The notes: generated by a model from the letters alone, not told the origin. Shown: positions 55,417 through 64,000, numbered from the stretch's first letter. The stretch is DNA of 64,000 nt from Christensenellaceae bacterium OttesenSCG-928-K19 (GCA_030266015.1 JAJDHD010000011.1:1-64000), one strand, 5' to 3'. Numbers and translations: made by a program.

Positions 55417-56940
55417 ATGAGTTATTTAATCGGCGTGGATATTGGTACTTCGGGCACCAAAACCGTATTGTTTGATGACAGGGGAGGCGTTGTTGCTTCA
55501 CATACCGTAGAGTATGAAATGTACCAGCCCAAAAACGGCTGGGCGGAGCAAAACCCCGAGGACTGGTGGAACGCCACGCTGGATACGCTCCGGGCGGTGA
55601 TTTCCAAAAGCGGCGTGAGCGCGGGCGATATCAAGGGCATTGGCCTTTCCGGGCAAATGCATGGCCTTGTGCTGCTGGATAAAGAAGGCAATGTGCTGCG
55701 CCCGTCTATCATCTGGTGCGACGGCCGCACGGTTGCGGAGTGTGACGAGATTACCTCTACGATTGGCAAGGACAGGCTGATAGAGATCAGCGCGAATCCG
55801 GCGCTGCCCGGTTTTACCGCAGGCAAAATATTGTGGGTGCGCAAAAACGAGCCGCAGATTTGGGAGAAGGCGGCACACATTTTACTGCCCAAGGACTATA
55901 TCCGCTATAAGCTGACCGGCGAATTTGCCACAGAGGTGAGCGACGCGTCCGGCATGAACCTGCTGGACGTGCCAAAGCGCCAGTGGTCGGAAGAGATACT
56001 GCAAAAGCTGCAAATAGACAAAGCGATGCTGCCTAAGATGTATGAATCCTGCGAGGTGACAGGCAATGTGTCCGGTGCAGTTGCGGATAAGACAGGCTTG
56101 ACTGCGGGCACGCCTGTTGTGGGTGGCGCGGGCGATAACGCGGCTGCGGCCGTGGGCACCGGTGTTGTGAAAACGGGCAAAGCGTTTACCACTATTGGCA
56201 CATCCGGCGTTATTTTTGCGCACGCGGATGAAGTGAGCATTGACCCGGGTGGGCGCGTGCACACGTTCTGCCATGCCGTTCCCGGCAAGTGGACGGTGAT
56301 GAGCTGCACGCTTGCGGCCGGCCTTTCGTTAAAGTGGTTCCGCGACCAGTTTTGCACGGCGGAAATGGAGACCGCAAAAGGCATGGGCAAAGACCCATAT
56401 GAGCTGATGAACGAGCAGATAGACCGCCTGCCTATTGGCGCGAATAAGCTGATTTACCTGCCGTATTTGATGGGTGAGCGTTCCCCCTTGCTTGACGCGG
56501 ATGCGCGCGGCGTGTTCTTTGGTCTTTCAGCCATTCACACAAAATACGACATGATGCGTGCCGTGATGGAGGGCGTGACATATTCACAGCGCAACTGTCT
56601 TGATGTGTTCCGCGAGATGGGCGTTTCCTTCAGCGAGATGATGGCGACGGGCGGTGGCGGCAGAAGCGCCGTGTGGCGGCAGATGCTGGCAGATGTATAT
56701 GACTGTGATGTGAGCACGCTCCAATCCAAGGAAGGCCCTGCGCTGGGTGTGGCCATTCTTGCAGGCGTGGGCGCGGGCGTATACGGCAGCGTGCCCGAGG
56801 GCTGCGACGCGGTGGTGAAAAAGGATTCCGTGCAAAAGCCGATAAACGGCAACCTGGCGGAATACGAGAAATACTATAAACTGTATTTGAAGCTGTATCA
56901 GGATTTGAAAGCTGATTTTAAAACGTTGGCGCAAATATAG
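55417..56940 (+). CDS. xylB: Xylulokinase
   Basis: A 507-residue FGGY-family kinase that makes D-xylulose-5-phosphate. Family signatures are YLIGVDIGTSGTKTVLFD at the start, GLSGQMHGLVLLD and the catalytic Asp in GGAGDNAAAAVG. ATP-binding glycines are in MATGGGGRSAVWRQML. AGGAGG precedes the ATG. It has its own promoter and terminator, separate from xylA, and shares the LacI-type operator with the 31-38 kb sugar cluster. Confidence 0.93.
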   Translation: MSYLIGVDIGTSGTKTVLFDDRGGVVASHTVEYEMYQPKNGWAEQNPEDWWNATLDTLRAVISKSGVSAGDIKGIGLSGQMHGLVLLDKEGNVLRPSIIWCDGRTVAECDEITSTIGKDRLIEISANPALPGFTAGKILWVRKNEPQIWEKAAHILLPKDYIRYKLTGEFATEVSDASGMNLLDVPKRQWSEEILQKLQIDKAMLPKMYESCEVTGNVSGAVADKTGLTAGTPVVGGAGDNAAAAVGTGVVKTGKAFTTIGTSGVIFAHADEVSIDPGGRVHTFCHAVPGKWTVMSCTLAAGLSLKWFRDQFCTAEMETAKGMGKDPYELMNEQIDRLPIGANKLIYLPYLMGERSPLLDADARGVFFGLSAIHTKYDMMRAVMEGVTYSQRNCLDVFREMGVSFSEMMATGGGGRSAVWRQMLADVYDCDVSTLQSKEGPALGVAILAGVGAGVYGSVPEGCDAVVKKDSVQKPINGNLAEYEKYYKLYLKLYQDLKADFKTLAQI

Positions 56941-56954
56941 CAAAGTAACGCAGG

Positions 56955-56979
56955 CCCCCGCAAATTGCGGGGGTTTTTG
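56955..56979 (+). terminator. Intrinsic terminator after xylB
   Basis: CCCCCGC / GCGGGGG stem with an AAATT loop and a T5 run. Confidence 0.9.
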
Positions 56980-57101
56980 TCGAGTGCGGTATGAGCATGG
57001 ATTCCCTGCATATCCGAAAGGTGCGTACAAGTTGGTAATCCGGGCATTATGCCCATAAAAATCCCTGTGATATGAAAAAAACAGGTTGCGAACGGTGGTT
57101 C

Positions 57102-57437
57102 TTATATTGATTTGTTTTTGATTCCATTTAAAGAGCTGGCGATTGCGTAAACGACTAACACAACAGCAATCCCGACAACAACAAAGGTTAACCAATCCCA
57201 CTTGATTATTATTTTAAGCGTTAATATGGAAAACATAAGCCCGAGAATGAAAAAGGCTGTTTTGGATTGTTTGTACTCCGGTGCCCAATCTCTTCTTTCC
57301 CGCTCTTCTTTTGAGGCATAAAGGTAGGAATTGTTAAAGACAAATCCCCTTTCCTTCGATTGCCGGTATGCGATCACAAACGATGCGGCGGCCAGCAGCA
57401 ATGTGATAACTGATAAAGCAATAGTTACAGTATCCAT
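57102..57437 (-). CDS. Small membrane protein of unknown function
   Basis: A 111-residue protein with an N-terminal hydrophobic helix (residues 1-22), a charged middle (YLYASKEERERRDWAPEYKQS) and two C-terminal helices (about 60-105). The start MDTVTIALS has AGGA 8 bases upstream and follows an extended -10 promoter. The charged loop resembles small clostridial membrane families such as DUF3784, but I cannot assign it. Confidence 0.65.
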   Translation of the reverse strand: MDTVTIALSVITLLLAAASFVIAYRQSKERGFVFNNSYLYASKEERERRDWAPEYKQSKTAFFILGLMFSILTLKIIIKWDWLTFVVVGIAVVLVVYAIASSLNGIKNKSI

Positions 57438-57489
57438 ATTGTAATTCCTGTTGTTTGTGGAGATGCGAGAGTCATCTGACAATATACCT

Positions 57490-57498
57490 ATTATACCA
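57490..57498 (-). promoter_or_regulatory. Extended -10 promoter of the small membrane gene
   Basis: TGGTATAAT on the minus strand, about 53 nt before the ATG; the -35 is poor. Confidence 0.5.
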
Positions 57499-57623
57499 TA
57501 TAGAATGGGGATATGAAAGCTTTTTGGCGGTTCAGGCGGATGTGCAAATGAATCTCCAAAAGGTGCGCGGTAAAGCAAGCGAAGGGGGTTGTCAAAGCGC
57601 CCCGCTATACGGGCGATAAAAGC

Positions 57624-57661
57624 AAAATCTCCCCGGCGTGGCTGCGACAGGGAGATTTTTT
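57624..57661. terminator. Intrinsic terminator after the EF-hand gene
   Basis: AAAATCTCCC / GGGAGATTTT stem with a 16-nt loop and flanking A and T runs. Confidence 0.65.
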
Positions 57662-57696
57662 GATATGAATGACGGGGGAATCCCCCGGCTGATACG

Positions 57697-58779
57697 CTAT
57701 AGGGACAGGTCTATGTGCTGCACGGTTCCCGCCCCGCCGTTTTCCTTTAGGAAAAAGCTGGTGGAGCGAACAACGCCCTTGTTGCTGTTATCGCCGTCAT
57801 TTATGGAAAACTCGGTTGCTGTATCGCCCAGGTAGATTGCGCCGATATCAAGGTCTTTCAGCTTGTACATGACGTCGTTGCCTTCTTTGTCCTTTGTCCA
57901 TACGACCAGTTGTTCAAAGACATCGTCATTCTCGTCAATCCAGCCGTTGCCATCTTTGTCATAGGCGCGCAGTTCGCCAAATCCGGAGCCGGAGGACGGG
58001 CCAAACAGCTCGCTGCCGTCGTTTATTTTGCCGTCATTGTTTTTATCGAGCGCAAGGAATCCACTGCCCTCGCCTGCAAAGTGGATCTGGTCCATCTGGC
58101 CGTCAACATCAAGGTCAAAGGAAAAGCGCTCGCCCGAGAGAGAAGCCGCATTGCCTGTGTAATTAATCACAAGTGGGTCTACCAGCTTGGATTTCAACTC
58201 TACAGATGTTTTGGTATAAGATGTGAACGAACGGCTCATGTTAAGGTTGACATCCACGCTGAGGGTTTGCCCGTCTGCTGTTTTTATCTGCCCTTGTGCC
58301 TGGTAGGTGGTTGTTTCCGATTCATGCTGAAAATGCTCGGACACCAGGGAATAGGTTTGGTTGGTATTGCCCAGTTGCATGTTTTGCGGTGTGCTGGCCG
58401 CAATCTGGGCCATGCGCTGCATAATACGTTCGTTCTGGCTGTTTGCCCCTTCAAACTTGGGCAGGGTCACCTTGATCCGCTTGCCTGTGAGTGCGGACAG
58501 CATGGATTCAAGCAGCTGTATGCGCACATCGGCCGGTGAGGTGGCAACCGGTGTGGTCTGGTTGTTTAGCCGAAGGGACTCTGCCTGCTGCTGTATAGCG
58601 TTTTTGGCGTTTTGCTGCATCGTTCCGGCAAGGTCAAGCTGGACAGCATCATCATTGTTCTGTGCTGCCGCGGCATTATTGTTGTTGTTTTCCAATGCGG
58701 TAAACCGCTGGCTGGAATATTGGATGGATTGTTGAGTTCTTTGCGAATTTGTCGTTACATCATAAGAATCTATCTTCAT
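57697..58779 (-). CDS. Uncharacterised protein with EF-hand-like calcium sites
   Basis: A 360-residue protein without signal peptide or membrane segment. The N-terminus is Asn/Gln/Ala-rich (about residues 20-75) and looks disordered. The C-terminal third has two EF-hand-type loops, LDKNNDGKINDGSE and YDKDGNGWIDENDD, so it probably binds calcium. AAGGAGG lies 8 bases before the ATG at 58779. The layout resembles uncharacterised proteins of Clostridia and deltaproteobacteria. How it would be exported, if at all, is unclear. Confidence 0.75.
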   Translation of the reverse strand: MKIDSYDVTTNSQRTQQSIQYSSQRFTALENNNNNAAAAQNNDDAVQLDLAGTMQQNAKNAIQQQAESLRLNNQTTPVATSPADVRIQLLESMLSALTGKRIKVTLPKFEGANSQNERIMQRMAQIAASTPQNMQLGNTNQTYSLVSEHFQHESETTTYQAQGQIKTADGQTLSVDVNLNMSRSFTSYTKTSVELKSKLVDPLVINYTGNAASLSGERFSFDLDVDGQMDQIHFAGEGSGFLALDKNNDGKINDGSELFGPSSGSGFGELRAYDKDGNGWIDENDDVFEQLVVWTKDKEGNDVMYKLKDLDIGAIYLGDTATEFSINDGDNSNKGVVRSTSFFLKENGGAGTVQHIDLSL

Positions 58780-59045
58780 CGTTTCTACCTCCTTGTAGAT
58801 GAACTGGCCCGCATTCCGTGCGGCCTTGTACGATGTTCTTTTGCGATATATAGAAACCAATACTATAGTATATCGGCATAATCCCGGGGGTGTTTAGCAT
58901 TTTTTAAGGATTATTCAATGAATCTCGCGTTCAATGGCGGTTTATTGACAGTCATGTGGATGTAGGGTAAAGTAAAGTAGGTAATTATTATGTGTTGCGG
59001 AGCGGTTTTTGCGTTGCGCAAATCACCGAAAAGGAACAGAAGACT

Positions 59046-60137
59046 ATGGGCGAAACGAATATTATGAATGTGGAAACGGTTGCGCTGGACGATCAAAACA
59101 GCGCGCTTGTGATTATTGACCAGACGCAGCTGCCGTATAAAACAGAGCTGCTCCACCTGAAGGATCAAAAGAGTATTTGGGATGCGATTTACCTTTTGCA
59201 GGTGCGTGGCGCGCCCGCAATTGGCGTGGCGGCTGCCATTGGCATTTACCTTGCGGCAAAGGAAATACAAACGGATAGTTTTGATGATTTTTACGCACAA
59301 TTTAAAAAGGCGAAGGAATACCTTGATTCCGCGCGGCCTACGGCGGTCAACCTTTCGTGGGCGCTCCGGCGCATGGAAGGTGTTGTGCTGGCGAATAAAG
59401 AGAAACCAGTAGGCGAGATTAAAACGCTGCTGTTGGAGGAAGCGGAGGAGATTAAGCGGGAGGATATCTGGGTGTGCAAGACCATTGGCGAGTTTGGTCT
59501 TTCTCTCCTGAAACCGAAGATGGGCCTGCTGACACATTGCAATGCAGGGCAGCTTGCCACCTCAAAATATGGCACGGCGACCGCGCCCATGTACCTGGGG
59601 CAGGAAAAAGGATATGACTTTAAGGTGTTTTGTGATGAAACACGCCCGCTTTTGCAGGGGGCGCGCCTCACTGCTTATGAGCTTATGTCCTCTGGGCTGG
59701 ATACCACGGTGATTTGTGACAATATGGCGCCTACCGTTATGAAAAACGGCTGGGTGAACGCGGTGTTTGTGGGCTGTGACCGCGTGGCGGCGAACGGCGA
59801 CGCGGCAAATAAGGTGGGTACCTCTTATGTGGCGCTTGCGGCAAAGTATTATAATATCCCGTTTTATGTGTGCGCGCCCACATCCACCATCGATATGGAT
59901 TGCGAAAACGGCGCGAAAATCCATATAGAGGAACGTCCCGCGGAGGAAGTGACGGAAATGTGGTATGAAAAGCGCATGGCGCCCGAGGGTGTAAAGGTGT
60001 TTAACCCGGCGTTTGATGTGACGGACGCGCAGAACATTACGGCGATTATCACAGAATATGGTATTGCGTACCCACCGTATGAGCAATCGCTTCAAGAGAT
60101 TTTTAAGAAAAAAGCACAGGCAAAAGACAACAAGTGA
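59046..60137 (+). CDS. mtnA: MtnA-type isomerase (methylthioribose/5-deoxyribose 1-phosphate isomerase)
   Basis: A 363-residue eIF2B-like aldose-1-phosphate isomerase. Catalytic Cys is in THCNAGQLATSKYGTAT and Asp in VICDNMAPTVM; VRGAPAIGVAAA is a family marker. The start at 59046 is chosen over an upstream in-frame one because GGAAC lies just before it. A class II aldolase gene follows after 14 bases. In R. rubrum and B. thuringiensis that pairing salvages methylthioadenosine or 5'-deoxyadenosine into DHAP and an aldehyde, so the substrate here may be 5-deoxyribose-1-phosphate. Confidence 0.85.
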   Translation: MGETNIMNVETVALDDQNSALVIIDQTQLPYKTELLHLKDQKSIWDAIYLLQVRGAPAIGVAAAIGIYLAAKEIQTDSFDDFYAQFKKAKEYLDSARPTAVNLSWALRRMEGVVLANKEKPVGEIKTLLLEEAEEIKREDIWVCKTIGEFGLSLLKPKMGLLTHCNAGQLATSKYGTATAPMYLGQEKGYDFKVFCDETRPLLQGARLTAYELMSSGLDTTVICDNMAPTVMKNGWVNAVFVGCDRVAANGDAANKVGTSYVALAAKYYNIPFYVCAPTSTIDMDCENGAKIHIEERPAEEVTEMWYEKRMAPEGVKVFNPAFDVTDAQNITAIITEYGIAYPPYEQSLQEIFKKKAQAKDNK

Positions 60138-60151
60138 CTGGGGGAAGGGCA

Positions 60152-60964
60152 ATGACAAAGTATCCCTCTATAGGGGAAGCCAAAGAGCAGATATTGGAAA
60201 TCGGCAGGCGGATGTACCAAAAGGGGTTTGTGGCAGCAAACGACGGCAACATCACGTGCCGCATAGGGGAGGACGTCATTTTGACCACACCCGCGGGTGT
60301 TTCCAAAGGATTCATGACGGACGATATGATCATAAAAATGACGATGGATGGCGAGGTGCTGCAAAGCGAAGGCGGCTACAAGCCGTCCTCCGAGGTCAAG
60401 ATGCACATACGCGCGTATCGGGAAAACCCGGACATTATGGCGGTGACGCACGCGCACCCGCCCGCGTCCACTTCGTTTGCCATAGCGGGCATTGCGCTGG
60501 ACAAAGCGATTTTACCCGAGGCGGTGGTGAACCTGGGCGTGGTACCCATCGCAAAATACGCAAATCCGGGGTCGGAGCAAGTGCCCGAATCCATCGCGCC
60601 GTTTTGCAGGGACTATAACGCGGTGCTGCTGGCCAACCATGGCGCGCTCACCTGGGGCAAAAGCCTTTTTGAAGCGTTTTACAGGCTGGAGTCGCTGGAG
60701 TATTATGCCACGGTTACTATGTATACCCATAACCTATTAGGCCGGGCGAATATTTTGAGCTGCGGACAGGTGGAGCAGTTATTGGAAACGCGTAAAAAGC
60801 TGGGTATTGACGCGGGTGGCGTGCCGCCATGCGTGGATGCGCCCACAAACGCGCGGGATGTTCTCCCGGCGGGCGGGGTGCAAAATAGCGCAGAGGACGG
60901 GCGGTTAAACTCCTTGGTAGAACAGATTACAAAATCGATACTGGAAAAGCTGGACGATAAGTAA
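60152..60964 (+). CDS. Class II aldolase (fuculose-phosphate aldolase family)
   Basis: A 270-residue zinc aldolase. Conserved FuculA features are NDGNITCRIGEDVILTTPAG, the SSE catalytic Glu in KPSSEVKMH, zinc ligands in THAHPP and a third His in LANHGALTWG. The 50-residue C-terminal extension is longer than in FucA. GGAAGGG precedes the ATG. Coupled to the MtnA-type isomerase, it would split a 5-deoxy- or 5-methylthio-ribulose-1-phosphate to DHAP and an aldehyde. MtnB dehydratase shares the fold and is the main alternative. Confidence 0.85.
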   Translation: MTKYPSIGEAKEQILEIGRRMYQKGFVAANDGNITCRIGEDVILTTPAGVSKGFMTDDMIIKMTMDGEVLQSEGGYKPSSEVKMHIRAYRENPDIMAVTHAHPPASTSFAIAGIALDKAILPEAVVNLGVVPIAKYANPGSEQVPESIAPFCRDYNAVLLANHGALTWGKSLFEAFYRLESLEYYATVTMYTHNLLGRANILSCGQVEQLLETRKKLGIDAGGVPPCVDAPTNARDVLPAGGVQNSAEDGRLNSLVEQITKSILEKLDDK

Positions 60965-61005
60965 CGGAATGCCGGTAGTATTGTTAAAACAGGCGGGACA
61001 GGCAG

Positions 61006-62097
61006 ATGAAAAAGAAAAAATGGTTTTTTGCGGCAGCGGCAATACTATTGCTTGGAATAATGGCATTGATGGGTTGTGCGCAACAAGAGGGGCAAAGCGG
61101 AGAAACTGCAGAGACAGCGCAACAGGGTGCCGGATTGCAGGGTAGTCCGGGTGAGGCCTATTACATGATTGTGCCGCAAAGCGGGGATGAATATTGGTAT
61201 CCAGTGTTTGCCACGTTTAAGGAAGCGGGCAACCGGCTAGGTGTAAGGACGGTGTATGTCGGCGCGGCCGAGCCGGATGAGGAAAGCCAGGCGGCGGCAG
61301 TGGAGCAGGCGCTAAAGGAGAACCCTAAGGGGATTTTTGTATCACCCGCAACATCTGGCGGCCTGAAGGATGTGCTGGATAAAGCGGTGGACCAGGGGGT
61401 GGCGGTCGTCACTTTCGCCGTGGATTCGCCAGAGTCAAAACGGCAGGCGTATATTGGCGCGAGCCATGAGGAAGAAGGCGCGCAGGCGGCCTATGCGCTT
61501 GCGGAGGAGCTGCAAGGGCAAGGGAAGGTGATGGTGCTGCGCAATATGGGTGACGCAGCCTGTGAAGAGCGAACAGATGCGTTTGTGTCTGTCATCACAA
61601 CAAACTATCCCGGCGTTGAAATTGTTGCGGATGACACGGCAAACGGGGATGGGGACACGGCAAAGGTGCTGGTGAACTCTGCTGCGCAGGCGCATGCGGA
61701 TTTGGCAGGGGTGTTTTGCCCGGACACAGCCTCGGCGCTGGGCGCGGCAGCAGCCGCAGAAGAAGCGGACAGTGACATTAAATGCGTTTGTGTAGGAGCG
61801 GGAGTTCCTGTGCTCGACCTTATAAGCGAGGGTGGTATTTGGTTGGCAGTGTGTCCGGACCAGGGAATGCAGGGTTACTTTGGCATGACAACTCTTTTTA
61901 CCGCGGCGCACCCGGATTTGGTGTCGCCCATGAACGACAGGAAACGGACAGGGGAAAACCCTGTGGATATTCCCTACATCAACAGTGGGATTAATTTAAT
62001 TAAAAAGGAAAACGCAGAGCATTATTATATTGCAAATTATGCGGAGTTGCTGGGATATGACAGGGTTGACGAACTGATTGCATCGGGTGGCGAATAA
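61006..62097 (+). CDS. Sugar-binding lipoprotein (RbsB-like, type 1)
   Basis: A 363-residue solute-binding protein. The signal ends at a lipobox near Cys24 (ALMGCAQ), then a Gln/Gly/Glu linker and the binding fold from AYYMIVPQSGDEYWYPVF. It lies 41 bases after the aldolase gene with no ABC partner genes beside it, so it may serve a transporter elsewhere or a sensor. Operon position suggests it binds the pentose used by the isomerase and aldolase. Confidence 0.85.
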   Translation: MKKKKWFFAAAAILLLGIMALMGCAQQEGQSGETAETAQQGAGLQGSPGEAYYMIVPQSGDEYWYPVFATFKEAGNRLGVRTVYVGAAEPDEESQAAAVEQALKENPKGIFVSPATSGGLKDVLDKAVDQGVAVVTFAVDSPESKRQAYIGASHEEEGAQAAYALAEELQGQGKVMVLRNMGDAACEERTDAFVSVITTNYPGVEIVADDTANGDGDTAKVLVNSAAQAHADLAGVFCPDTASALGAAAAAEEADSDIKCVCVGAGVPVLDLISEGGIWLAVCPDQGMQGYFGMTTLFTAAHPDLVSPMNDRKRTGENPVDIPYINSGINLIKKENAEHYYIANYAELLGYDRVDELIASGGE

Positions 62098-62113
62098 GTA
62101 GTAAAGCAAAGAG

Positions 62114-62140
62114 AAAGAGGCTCAGGGAGCCTCTTTTTTT
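62114..62140. terminator. Terminator overlapping the 3' end of the EAL gene
   Basis: AGAGGCTC / GAGCCTCT perfect stem with a 3-nt loop and T7 run on the plus strand. The last codons and stop of the convergent EAL gene lie inside it. Confidence 0.85.
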
Positions 62141-63999
62141 GGTTCATCCCCGTCTTCGATGAGGGGGGCGGGGTTCCAGCGTTGTACAAATTCAATATAT
62201 TCCTGTGCGCCCAGTGCACGGGAAATTAGATAGCCCTGCAGCTCATCACAACCGATTTCCCGCAAAAGGCGGCATTGGCTTTGTGTCTCGACGCCTTCGG
62301 CTGTCACTGCCATATGCAGGCTTTTTGCCATTGCCACAACAGCGCGCACAATAGCGCGGCTATCTTCGTCGGTATCCATGCCCATAACAAAGGAACGGTC
62401 GACCTTGATGCGGTCTATGGCAAGCTTGTTTAAATAGCTGAGGGAGGAATAGCCCGTTCCAAAGTCATCCACGGAAATTTCTATCCCAAGTGCGTGCAGC
62501 TTGTAGAACACTTGGTTTACCTTTTCCATATCTTCCAGCAAGGTGTATTCTGTGATTTCGATGTCCAGCTTGCGGATGTCCATACCGGTTTCACGGGCGG
62601 CATTTTGGATGGTGCTGATAAAATCCTCGTGTGTCAGCGCCTGTGCCGGAACATTGATGGCAATGTGTGTGGGAAGCCCATTTTGCGCAAAGCGTTTACC
62701 CTGCTTGCAGCATTCGCGGATCATCCACCAAGTAAGGGGAATGATGAGGCCGCTCTCCTCCGCCTGTGGTATAAACTCGCTGGGATAGACCATCCCGTCT
62801 GGGGTATTCCAGCGGATCAGTGCTTCACATTGCCAAATTTTACCGTTCCGTGCAGAGGCTTTTGGCTGGAAATGCGCCTCAAAGGCCTTGCATCCGTTTT
62901 GGATATCCGCGCGGAGCTGGTTTTCGATATAAATGCGGCGGTGCAGCATTTTGTGAAATTCTGATTGATAGTAGGTATAAAACCTTCCACCTGCGTCCTT
63001 TACCTGGTACATGGCGATTTCCGCATTGCGGACAAGCGTTTCCATGTCCTGTCCGTCTTCCGGATAGGTGCTGGAGCCGATAGAAATGGAAATGTTGAAG
63101 GGGCGTTCCTTTACGACAAAGGGGTGCTGGAAGGCAGAGAATATTCTTTCTGCAAATGCCTGCCGTTCACTTTCCTCGTGGACGCCTTCTGCAATGGCTG
63201 CGAATTTATCACCGCCCATCCGTCCGATGATAATTGCTTCATCGCATAGCACAGAACGCAGCTTATCGGCAATCTGCTCAATGAGGTAGTCACCCATGGC
63301 ATGGCCCAATGTATCGTTGATGTATTTAAAGCGGTCTATGTCGAAATAAAAAACAGTGAGCCCGCAGGATTGCTTCTTTGATTTGGTAATGGCTTCGTCA
63401 ATCAAATGCATGGTGCTGGCCCTGTTTCGCAGACCGGTGAGGTCATCAAAATGCGCGTTTTTAAAAAGCGATTCATTCTTTTTTTGAATCAGGTCACGGT
63501 CGGTTGTGATGCGTGTCAGCATATTGTTGATAGAGGTGGTGAGATTGAAAAACTCCCTGTCCTGGTCATTGCGCTTGAGTGAGGTGTTTACAGAATCCAT
63601 ATCAATGCTGTTGACCTGTGCGGCAAGCGAGGCCAGGGGGTTTAGGACGATGCGGTTTAAAAGGTTGATGATAACAAGCAGCACAATAACGCAGCCCAGA
63701 GCAGCCAAGAAAATGACATAGTTGATAAAAGACTGGCCGGAAGCATTGAGCGCGCGGGAGTTTGTGACGGCCACGAGTAAAGAGGGCTGACCGTGGATAT
63801 CTTTTAACGCGCCATAGCCGGTTGCGTGGTTTGAAGATAAATCGACGTAATATCCGTCGTCGGTCAATGCCTGCAATTCTTGCTTTGCAAGAGTAAGTTC
63901 TGCACTTTCGAGCACGGTGAACTCAATACCGCCGTTGGTTGTCATTGCGCCCAGTTCTTCTTCATCAATAATACGGCCAAAAAGAAAAGTGCCAACAAA
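62122..63999 (-). CDS. Membrane sensor with degenerate GGDEF and EAL domains, 5' end outside window
   Basis: Frame open to the window edge (at least 625 residues). An extracellular sensor part comes first; its LFGRIIDEEEL start resembles CHASE4. One membrane helix (about residues 75-95 from the ATG at 63945), a HAMP-like linker, then a GGDEF domain whose signature is GGDKF and which lacks an RxxD inhibition site. The EAL domain keeps CEALIRW, IEITEYTLLED, DDFGTGYSSL, KVDRSF and AEGVET. I infer an active cyclic-di-GMP phosphodiesterase with an inactive or regulatory GGDEF domain. Confidence 0.87.
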   Translation of the reverse strand, partial: FVGTFLFGRIIDEEELGAMTTNGGIEFTVLESAELTLAKQELQALTDDGYYVDLSSNHATGYGALKDIHGQPSLLVAVTNSRALNASGQSFINYVIFLAALGCVIVLLVIINLLNRIVLNPLASLAAQVNSIDMDSVNTSLKRNDQDREFFNLTTSINNMLTRITTDRDLIQKKNESLFKNAHFDDLTGLRNRASTMHLIDEAITKSKKQSCGLTVFYFDIDRFKYINDTLGHAMGDYLIEQIADKLRSVLCDEAIIIGRMGGDKFAAIAEGVHEESERQAFAERIFSAFQHPFVVKERPFNISISIGSSTYPEDGQDMETLVRNAEIAMYQVKDAGGRFYTYYQSEFHKMLHRRIYIENQLRADIQNGCKAFEAHFQPKASARNGKIWQCEALIRWNTPDGMVYPSEFIPQAEESGLIIPLTWWMIRECCKQGKRFAQNGLPTHIAINVPAQALTHEDFISTIQNAARETGMDIRKLDIEITEYTLLEDMEKVNQVFYKLHALGIEISVDDFGTGYSSLSYLNKLAIDRIKVDRSFVMGMDTDEDSRAIVRAVVAMAKSLHMAVTAEGVETQSQCRLLREIGCDELQGYLISRALGAQEYIEFVQRWNPAPLIEDGDEPKKEAP

Positions 64000-64000
64000 C

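Noticed and set aside
60058-60618. Plus-strand frame overlapping the MtnA and aldolase junction
   Set aside because: Out-of-frame shadow rich in Gly/Arg/His; the aldolase frame has all catalytic motifs.

Overview
This window is bacterial and looks like a Clostridia-type Firmicute, perhaps a gut lineage such as Christensenellaceae. That is inference from gene content: a large single-chain PurL, a clostripain-family lipoprotein, a class B sortase, a pyrimidine-nucleoside phosphorylase, many solute-binding lipoproteins, strong AGGAGG-type ribosome sites and A/T-flanked intrinsic terminators. Base composition is about half G+C by eye. Genes are dense. I see no rRNA, tRNA, CRISPR array or intact mobile element.

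Layout. 1-5.3 kb (+): the 3' part of purL and a clostripain-like lipoprotein. 5.4-16.0 kb (-): one branched-chain amino-acid operon, ilvB-ilvN-ilvC-ilvD-leuA-cimA-leuC-leuD. It is led by a consensus promoter, an Ile/Leu/Val-rich leader peptide and an intrinsic terminator, which together form a classical attenuator. leuC carries an in-frame TAA at codon 45; leuB is not here. 16.3-22.7 kb: an MFS transporter, then an ABC exporter (two permeases and an ATPase) divergent from a NarL-type two-component pair; the layout resembles the Lnr/linearmycin type. 22.9-27.0 kb (+): pyrimidine phosphorylase, cytidine deaminase, a PfkB kinase and a mannitol-1-phosphate-dehydrogenase-like enzyme.

27.1-38.7 kb is the main accessory region. 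A ribose-type ABC importer (-) diverges from a catabolic set (+): TIM-barrel isomerase, Gfo/Idh/MocA dehydrogenase, psicose/tagatose-3-epimerase-like protein, FucI/AraA-fold isomerase and LacI-family regulator, followed by a second TIM-barrel isomerase. Both divergent promoters have the form TTGACA-17-TAAACT, each followed after exactly 11 nt by GTGCTCGTGCAC (or its complement). The same 12-mer lies inside the xylulokinase promoter 24 kb away. I infer one LacI-controlled sugar regulon in which xylB may supply the kinase the cluster lacks.

38.7-41.3 kb: a PAS-LuxR regulator divergent from an old-yellow-enzyme-like flavoprotein, with inverted repeats at activator-like positions. 41.4-44.9 kb (-): a lipoprotein and a polar amino-acid ABC importer. 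44.9-52.1 kb (-): a rhamnose-glycan operon (rmlA, rmlC, rmlB, rmlD and four glycosyltransferases), divergent from a sortase B gene. 53.1-56.9 kb (+): an AraC regulator, xylA and xylB. 57.1-58.8 kb (-): a small membrane protein and an EF-hand protein. 59.0-62.1 kb (+): an MtnA-type isomerase, a class II aldolase and a sugar-binding lipoprotein, probably a 5-deoxypentose or methylthioribose salvage unit. 62.1 kb to the end (-): an EAL protein with a degenerate GGDEF domain, cut by the window edge.
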